Source: an uncultured Erysipelotrichaceae bacterium
GTDB lineage: Bacteria; Bacillota_I; Bacilli_A; Erysipelotrichales; Erysipelotrichaceae
DNA: 8,820 nt
Direction: 5' to 3'
Assembly: GCA_902795525.1 (NCBI GenBank)
Contig: CADBLN010000150.1
Coordinates: forward strand, 1 to 8,820
Shown: positions 4,772-8,820 of the stretch, one piece after another
How positions within the stretch are numbered: the stretch's first letter is position 1
How the letters are laid out: every line of letters begins with the position of its first letter
Notes under the pieces: generated by a model
What the model was told of the DNA's origin: nothing
Databases searched by the model: none
What the model saw: only the letters and a program-made list of their open reading frames with translations
Program-made: the position numbers and the translations under genes

Positions 4772-5716
4772 ATGGAATACTTTGTTATCATTTTATTACT
4801 GATAATTGTTGGGCTCTTTTTTATTGCACGAAAGAATCTGATGGTGACAATTGGACGTAACTATAATCAACAGCCTTTAGATCCCGATAAAGTTCCAAGC
4901 AGCAGTAAGACATATGTCGCTCAAAGCTATTTCGCTTACCAACAAATAAAAGATGATGTAATGGAAGAAGTATCAATAACCAGCAGTGATGGATTAAAAC
5001 TCAAAGGAAAACTGTTTAAGTTTAATCCAGCTACTAAAAAGGTGTGCATTGGTTTTCATGGATTCCATGCTTATGGCTTAAGAGATATGGCTAGGTTTGC
5101 GCCTTTATATAAGAGTTTAGGTTATGATTATTTAATCATTGACCAAAGAACTCACAATGCTTCGGAAGGAAAGTATATTACTTTTGGAGTCAATGAACGA
5201 TATGATGGCTTATTGTGGATTAAGGAAATAATTCGCCGTTATGGTGAGGATGTTCAAATAGTAATCCATGGTGTTTCAATGGGGGCCGCAACGGTTTTAA
5301 TGATTTCAGGCTTAAAAGAGTTAGCTGAACAAGTAAAGTTTGTGATAGCAGATTGCAGTTACAGTAATATGTATGATGAAACTGAATATGTAATGAAAAA
5401 GGACGGGGCTGGTAACCTGCAAAGAAAGCTTCAATTGGCCTTTACCATGTTTTATGGAAAAGTTTTTGTTGGCTGTACCATCAAGGAAGCTTCTCCAATA
5501 GATGCAGTTAAAAATTCGAAAGTTCCTGCATTATTAATACATGGCAAAGAAGACGATTATGTTCCTTATTACATGCTGGATGCAATTGATCAGGCTTATG
5601 CAGGGGAGCACCATACTTACAGGGTAAATGGCGCCGCTCATGCGATGAGTTATGTTGAAGATCCTGAAGGTTATAATCATGAGATTATTACATTATTAAA
5701 TAAATACGTAAGGTAG
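4772..5716 (+). CDS. Membrane-anchored alpha/beta hydrolase
   Basis: The 314-residue protein has one N-terminal hydrophobic segment (about 2-19) followed by a basic stretch. This suggests a signal anchor; the orientation of the catalytic domain is uncertain. The alpha/beta hydrolase domain covers about 65-314. The oxyanion-type motif is GFHGF (94-98), and DQRTHNASEG (124-133) aligns with the family block DQRGHG-SEG. The nucleophile elbow is GVSMG with S169, the acid is D261 in HGKEDDYVP, and the base is H290 in GAAHAM. The triad is therefore complete. The type resembles the uncharacterised Bacillota hydrolases around YqkD. The substrate is unknown (ester, amide or thioester). ACGGAGA about eight bases before the ATG at 4772 serves as Shine-Dalgarno. 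It is the first gene of an operon; the dUTPase start follows nine bases after its stop. Confidence 0.88.
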   Translation: MEYFVIILLLIIVGLFFIARKNLMVTIGRNYNQQPLDPDKVPSSSKTYVAQSYFAYQQIKDDVMEEVSITSSDGLKLKGKLFKFNPATKKVCIGFHGFHAYGLRDMARFAPLYKSLGYDYLIIDQRTHNASEGKYITFGVNERYDGLLWIKEIIRRYGEDVQIVIHGVSMGAATVLMISGLKELAEQVKFVIADCSYSNMYDETEYVMKKDGAGNLQRKLQLAFTMFYGKVFVGCTIKEASPIDAVKNSKVPALLIHGKEDDYVPYYMLDAIDQAYAGEHHTYRVNGAAHAMSYVEDPEGYNHEIITLLNKYVR

Positions 5717-5725
5717 GTGTTGGAT

Positions 5726-6229
5726 ATGCAAAGAGTTTCAAAATTTGAAAAAGTTTCTTTGGAACAGTTTAAAAGAGATGTGCTGGATAACTATGATTTT
5801 TCAGATGATTTTATAGTTATATGCCACCAAGACTTATCCTTGCCAAAAAGAGCAACAACTCAAGCTGCTGGTTATGATTTCCATTTACCATTTGATTTGG
5901 TTCTTAACCCTGGTGATAGTGTTAAAATTCCAACAGGGATAAGAAGTCAAATTGAAGATGGTTGGGTTTTACAGATTTTTCCAAGAAGTTCTTTAGGATT
6001 TAAATATAAATTACAGTTGGACAACACTGTTGGTATTATTGATGCTGATTATTACAATGCGGATAATGAAGGGCATATTATTGCCAAGATCAGTAATAAT
6101 GGAGATAAGATGGTGGAACTCAAAAAAGGCGATCGTTTTGTCCAGGGAATATTTGTTCCTTTTGGCATAACCATGGACGATGATACTGACGCAAGAAGAA
6201 TTGGTGGCTTTGGTTCTACAGATAAGTAA
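5726..6229 (+). CDS. dut: dUTP diphosphatase (trimeric type)
   Basis: The enzyme hydrolyses dUTP to dUMP and pyrophosphate, keeping uracil out of DNA and supplying dUMP for thymidylate synthesis. All five motifs of the homotrimeric family are visible in 167 residues. Motif 1 is AAGYDFHLP (47-55), motif 2 is PRSSLGFK (86-93), motif 3 is NTVGIIDADYY (100-110) with the catalytic aspartate, motif 4 is GDRFVQGIF (135-143) and motif 5 is RRIGGFGSTD (157-166). The N-terminal extension of about 35 residues before LPKRAT makes it somewhat longer than the 140-150 of E. coli Dut, as is common in Bacillota. A GTG at 5717 would add three residues. The ATG at 5726 is preferred because AGGTAGGTG lies just before it. 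It is translated from the operon led by the hydrolase. Confidence 0.94.
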   Translation: MQRVSKFEKVSLEQFKRDVLDNYDFSDDFIVICHQDLSLPKRATTQAAGYDFHLPFDLVLNPGDSVKIPTGIRSQIEDGWVLQIFPRSSLGFKYKLQLDNTVGIIDADYYNADNEGHIIAKISNNGDKMVELKKGDRFVQGIFVPFGITMDDDTDARRIGGFGSTDK

Positions 6230-6270
6230 TGAACTAGAGTTTAATATAGAAGGTGTATGGAGGATTACTT

Positions 6271-7857
6271 ATGAAATTAAAGGAAAAACTATTGGGAATA
6301 AGCAATAGATATTTGAAGGTTTTTAAAAGATTTCCAATCAGTTTTAGTGCTTCGTTAGTTTTCACTTGTATCTGCATTTATAGCATTATTACAATTGATA
6401 ACATAAATGATGAAGTGGCTTACGCTATAGCCAGCTGTGGTTTGGTTATGATCTGGGGTCTGCTTTTAGAACTTGCCAGCGAATATGGATTCAGCAAGTT
6501 TAATAAAGTGGTTAACTGCATCATTTCAATTGTTATAGCAGTAGCAAATTTTTTTGTTTTGAACAACTTTACTAACGATTATATCACTTTGGCAGAAACT
6601 GGCATATTTGCAGCAGGCATTTGTTTGGTAATGGCTTTGCTATACAAATACAACAATGAAAAGGAGATGTTTCCTTGGATTATTCATTCGTTTTTCTATT
6701 CAACAATAGCAACAACTGTTGTTTTTGTTGGCTTGTTGATATGCCTATTGGCATTTAACTTTTTGATATATAGTATTGACGAATTATATAAACTGGTTTT
6801 AATATTGGCCGATCTTTGTGAAGTATTTGCCTTGTATAACCTATTCATTTCTTTCATTCCTGAAAAGGGCCAGGAAATGCCGATTTCAAATATGCATAGA
6901 AGTATCATTCATAAATTGTTATTCTATGTGTACATTTTACTAGTTGGCATATTGTATTTATACATTGCCAAGATTATCATTACCTGGAAAATGCCAGTGG
7001 GAGTACTAAATTGGTTTGGTTCATTGACCTTACTATTCTATGTTTTCTTCCAGCTAAATCTGTTAGGGGAAGACAATAGTTTGCAAGGATGGTTTAAAAA
7101 GTTTGGTGGTCTTGCCATAATTCCTATTCTATTAGTGCAGTTATTTGCTATTTACATTAGATTAAATTCTTATGGCTTGACAAGTGTTAGATACTTATCT
7201 TTAGTTTTAATTTTAATCGCAATGTTATTTATTATTAATTCTCAGTTAAAGAAAAACTATGCTTTTGTCTTTGCTGTTACGGCAGTAATCATGGGAATTA
7301 TAACCATTAGTCCTTTGAATATTTTTAACGTTCCAAACTGGAATCAAGAAGGGATTTTAAAGAAAGCATTACTTGAATCAGGTGTTTTGGCAGATGGAGA
7401 ATTAAATATTAAAAAAGTTGAGGACTTAAGTGAAGAGCAAAAGGATAAGATTGTTGGTGCTTATGACTACCTGCGTTATTCACAAGGGAACAAAAGTGAA
7501 TTTGTAAACATGGTTCTAGACTCAGAGTTGCGAAGAACCATTTATAAAAAAGATTCTCCTGCTACTAGTTCATATCTTTATTACCATGAAGACATATCAA
7601 AAGCTTATGACATTCATGATTATAAAACAGTAGAACATGTCTATAGCCAGGATGTTACAAATATTGCAGGTTTTGATTGCAGTGATTTAGTTAATCTATG
7701 GATTAAAAAGAACACAGAAGGGAAAACAATGACCTCCCCAGTCGAGCTGATTTTACCTGAGGCTAAAATATTGTTTGTTAATTTGGATATATCGTATACT
7801 ATAGGTGATTTGAATATTAAGAAAGCTTATATTGAGGCATATGTTTTTAGAAAGTAG
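6271..7857 (+). CDS. Polytopic membrane protein, DUF4153 family
   Basis: The protein has 528 residues. After a basic N-terminus about eleven hydrophobic segments follow: roughly 24-41, 50-68, 80-98, 108-125, 137-163, 173-195, 214-235, 243-262, 280-297, 306-323 and 330-347. The block ISPLNIFNV at 346-353 ends the membrane part. A soluble C-terminal domain of about 175 residues follows, with LEESEQ-like helices and a run of short strands near the end. This architecture and the SPLN-type block fit DUF4153 proteins, a membrane family of unknown function. With an odd number of segments the C-terminal domain would lie outside the cell if the N-terminus is cytoplasmic; the count is approximate. GGAGG at 6259-6263, seven bases before the ATG, defines the start, and an upstream in-frame GTG is rejected. 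It is the third gene of the operon, and rpiB starts six bases after its stop. Confidence 0.75.
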   Translation: MKLKEKLLGISNRYLKVFKRFPISFSASLVFTCICIYSIITIDNINDEVAYAIASCGLVMIWGLLLELASEYGFSKFNKVVNCIISIVIAVANFFVLNNFTNDYITLAETGIFAAGICLVMALLYKYNNEKEMFPWIIHSFFYSTIATTVVFVGLLICLLAFNFLIYSIDELYKLVLILADLCEVFALYNLFISFIPEKGQEMPISNMHRSIIHKLLFYVYILLVGILYLYIAKIIITWKMPVGVLNWFGSLTLLFYVFFQLNLLGEDNSLQGWFKKFGGLAIIPILLVQLFAIYIRLNSYGLTSVRYLSLVLILIAMLFIINSQLKKNYAFVFAVTAVIMGIITISPLNIFNVPNWNQEGILKKALLESGVLADGELNIKKVEDLSEEQKDKIVGAYDYLRYSQGNKSEFVNMVLDSELRRTIYKKDSPATSSYLYYHEDISKAYDIHDYKTVEHVYSQDVTNIAGFDCSDLVNLWIKKNTEGKTMTSPVELILPEAKILFVNLDISYTIGDLNIKKAYIEAYVFRK

Positions 7858-7863
7858 GAAAAT

Positions 7864-8325
7864 ATGAAAATAGGAATTGGGAATGATCATACTGCTGTTG
7901 ATTTAAAGAATGAAATAATTAAGCATTTAGAAGAAAAAGGGTATGAAGTAATTAACTATGGTACTGATAGTACTGAAAGATTTGACTATCCGGTAGCAGG
8001 ATATAAAGTGGGCAAGGCTGTAGCAAATAAAAATGTCGATTTGGGAATCACTATTTGTGGTACTGGTATTGGTATTTCACTGGCAGCAAATAAAGTTAAA
8101 GGTGTTAGGGCTGCAGTTGTTTCAGAACCATATTCAGCTAAATTAACAAGGCAGCATAATAATGCCAATATCATTTCTTTTGGTTCTAGGGTTGTAGGAT
8201 CAGAATTGGCAAAGATGATTGTTGATGAATTCTTAAATGCTGAATTTGAAGGAGGCCGCCACCAAAGAAGGGTGGACATGATAACAGAAATAGAAGAAAC
8301 TAATAAATTAGAAGGAGCAGATTAA
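7864..8325 (+). CDS. rpiB: Ribose-5-phosphate isomerase B
   Basis: This 153-residue protein has the standard length of the RpiB/LacAB family, which interconverts ribose 5-phosphate and ribulose 5-phosphate in the pentose phosphate pathway. Visible family features are GNDHTAVDLK with D8 and H9, the catalytic C65 in CGTGIG, R96-Q97-H98-N99 in TRQHNNANI, and GSRV (107-110). The C-terminal GGRHQRRVDMI is also typical. LacA/LacB galactose-6-phosphate isomerase subunits share this fold, but they occur as adjacent pairs in lac operons. A single gene with an active-site cysteine points to RpiB. The Shine-Dalgarno is weak (AGGA overlapping the previous stop, TAG), which suggests translational coupling to the DUF4153 gene. 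It is the last gene of the operon and its stop lies at the centre of a palindromic terminator. Confidence 0.93.
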   Translation: MKIGIGNDHTAVDLKNEIIKHLEEKGYEVINYGTDSTERFDYPVAGYKVGKAVANKNVDLGITICGTGIGISLAANKVKGVRAAVVSEPYSAKLTRQHNNANIISFGSRVVGSELAKMIVDEFLNAEFEGGRHQRRVDMITEIEETNKLEGAD

Positions 8326-8335
8326 TCTGCTCCTT
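8312..8335. terminator. Palindromic bidirectional terminator between rpiB and queH
   Basis: This is a perfect 24-base palindrome (AAGGAGCAGATT and its complement) with no central spacer; in RNA the middle four bases would form the loop. It contains the rpiB stop (8323-8325) and abuts the queH stop (8335-8337). On the minus strand it is followed by a T-rich stretch (complement of 8300-8311). On the plus strand only TACTT follows, so termination there may be weaker. Confidence 0.75.
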
Positions 8336-8820
8336 TACTTACAATCATAATCTTTTTTTGCTCTTTGCAGCATTTCTTGATAAGAAAATATGCAGCCACA
8401 ATAGTTCTGGCGATAGATGTCATACTTTTTTACTAACTGGTTGTTTTGTTCTTGACCGCCATTTTTTTTGAAATCACTGAAGAAGTATTTAATCTTTGAA
8501 TAATTATTGTGAAGCTCTTCACCAAGCTTGTTGATTACAATTGAGTCTTTCTGTCTAGAAATAGTCATTACTGTTGTGAAATAGTCATATGAATGTTCTT
8601 GAGCATATTTCATTCCATCTTCCATTCTTATCCTGTAACATAAATGACATCTAGCACCACCTTCAGGTTCATCTTTAAGTGGCTCTATTTTTTTGATATA
8701 GCTAGCACCTTGATATGGTGTTTTAATTATCTTAACATCTTGATTGAACTCAAGATTGTACTCATTTATATAGCGTGTTAATTCATTAAAACGTTTATTG
8801 TATTCCTCTTCAGGGTAAAT
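8335..8820 (-). CDS. queH: Epoxyqueuosine reductase QueH, C-terminal part (5' end outside window)
   Basis: The minus-strand frame is open up to the window edge, giving 161 residues without the start. An internal ATG at 8625 is not the start, because strongly conserved sequence continues before it. In order the visible blocks are IYPEEEYNKR, PYQGASYIKKIEPLKDEPEGGARCHLCYRIRM, DYFTTVMTISRQKDS, FFSDFKKNGG and IYRQNYCGCIFS. These are the family signature of QueH (DUF208), the cobalamin-independent enzyme that reduces epoxyqueuosine to queuosine in the wobble base of certain tRNAs. C-x2-C in ARCHLC and the CGC block supply cysteines used for metal and Fe-S binding. The N-terminal CC-x2-C motif expected in the family lies outside the window. 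The gene is convergent with rpiB, and the two stop codons flank one palindrome. Confidence 0.94.
   Translation of the reverse strand: MYPEEEYNKRFNELTRYINEYNLEFNQDVKIIKTPYQGASYIKKIEPLKDEPEGGARCHLCYRIRMEDGMKYAQEHSYDYFTTVMTISRQKDSIVINKLGEELHNNYSKIKYFFSDFKKNGGQEQNNQLVKKYDIYRQNYCGCIFSYQEMLQRAKKDYDCK

Noticed and set aside
6230..6258. A separate promoter for the DUF4153 gene (TTTAATATAG region)
   Set aside because: There is no -35 and only a poor -10; the gene spacing fits an operon read from the hydrolase promoter.
8335..8625. A 96-residue protein starting at the ATG at 8625 on the minus strand
   Set aside because: The frame stays open to the window edge and the upstream translation contains conserved QueH blocks, so this is an internal methionine.
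1..8820. CRISPR array, insertion sequence or long dispersed repeat
   Set aside because: No regularly spaced repeats, no transposase-like frames and no long direct repeats were found on reading both strands.

Overview
The window looks like a chromosomal stretch of a low-GC Bacillota (Firmicutes) bacterium, possibly of the Erysipelotrichia or Clostridia kind. The grounds are AT-rich coding sequence, AGGAGG-type ribosome binding sites, consensus and extended -10 promoters, tRNAs with encoded CCA, and gene families typical of that phylum (FeoB with its small Cys-rich partner, a Veg-like protein, DUF4153, QueH). The species cannot be told from this piece, and nothing looks like a phage or transposon.

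Layout. (1) 1-1376: the 3' half of feoB, a small FeoB-associated Cys-rich membrane protein, and a strong hairpin that also terminates the convergent mscL. (2) 1389-1841: mscL on the minus strand, with a promoter interleaved with the divergent promoter of tRNA-Arg. (3) 1852-3789: tRNA-Arg(CCG), a HAD phosphatase fused to a C-terminal XRE-like helical domain, and a von Willebrand A protein. The HAD/vWA junction carries mutually exclusive RNA hairpins that look like an attenuator. (4) 3816-4319: a near-consensus promoter, a leader hairpin, a Veg-like protein, tRNA-Leu(CAG) and a terminator. (5) 4326-4741: a double zinc-ribbon protein as its own unit. (6) 4743-8335: a tight four-gene operon of a membrane-anchored alpha/beta hydrolase, dUTPase, a polytopic DUF4153 protein and rpiB, closed by a 24-bp perfect palindrome. 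(7) 8335-8820: the C-terminal part of queH on the minus strand, running off the window.

How the genes work together. FeoB and its small partner act in ferrous iron uptake. MscL is an osmotic safety valve. dUTPase, RpiB, QueH and the two tRNAs are housekeeping functions of nucleotide, pentose and tRNA metabolism. The least understood part is the tRNA-Arg / HAD-XRE / vWA unit. It has an unusual domain fusion, a gene pair that probably works together, a candidate attenuator between the two genes, and CGG codons found in this window only in the HAD gene directly behind the tRNA that reads CGG. This is the best candidate for something undescribed, but its function cannot be read from the sequence.
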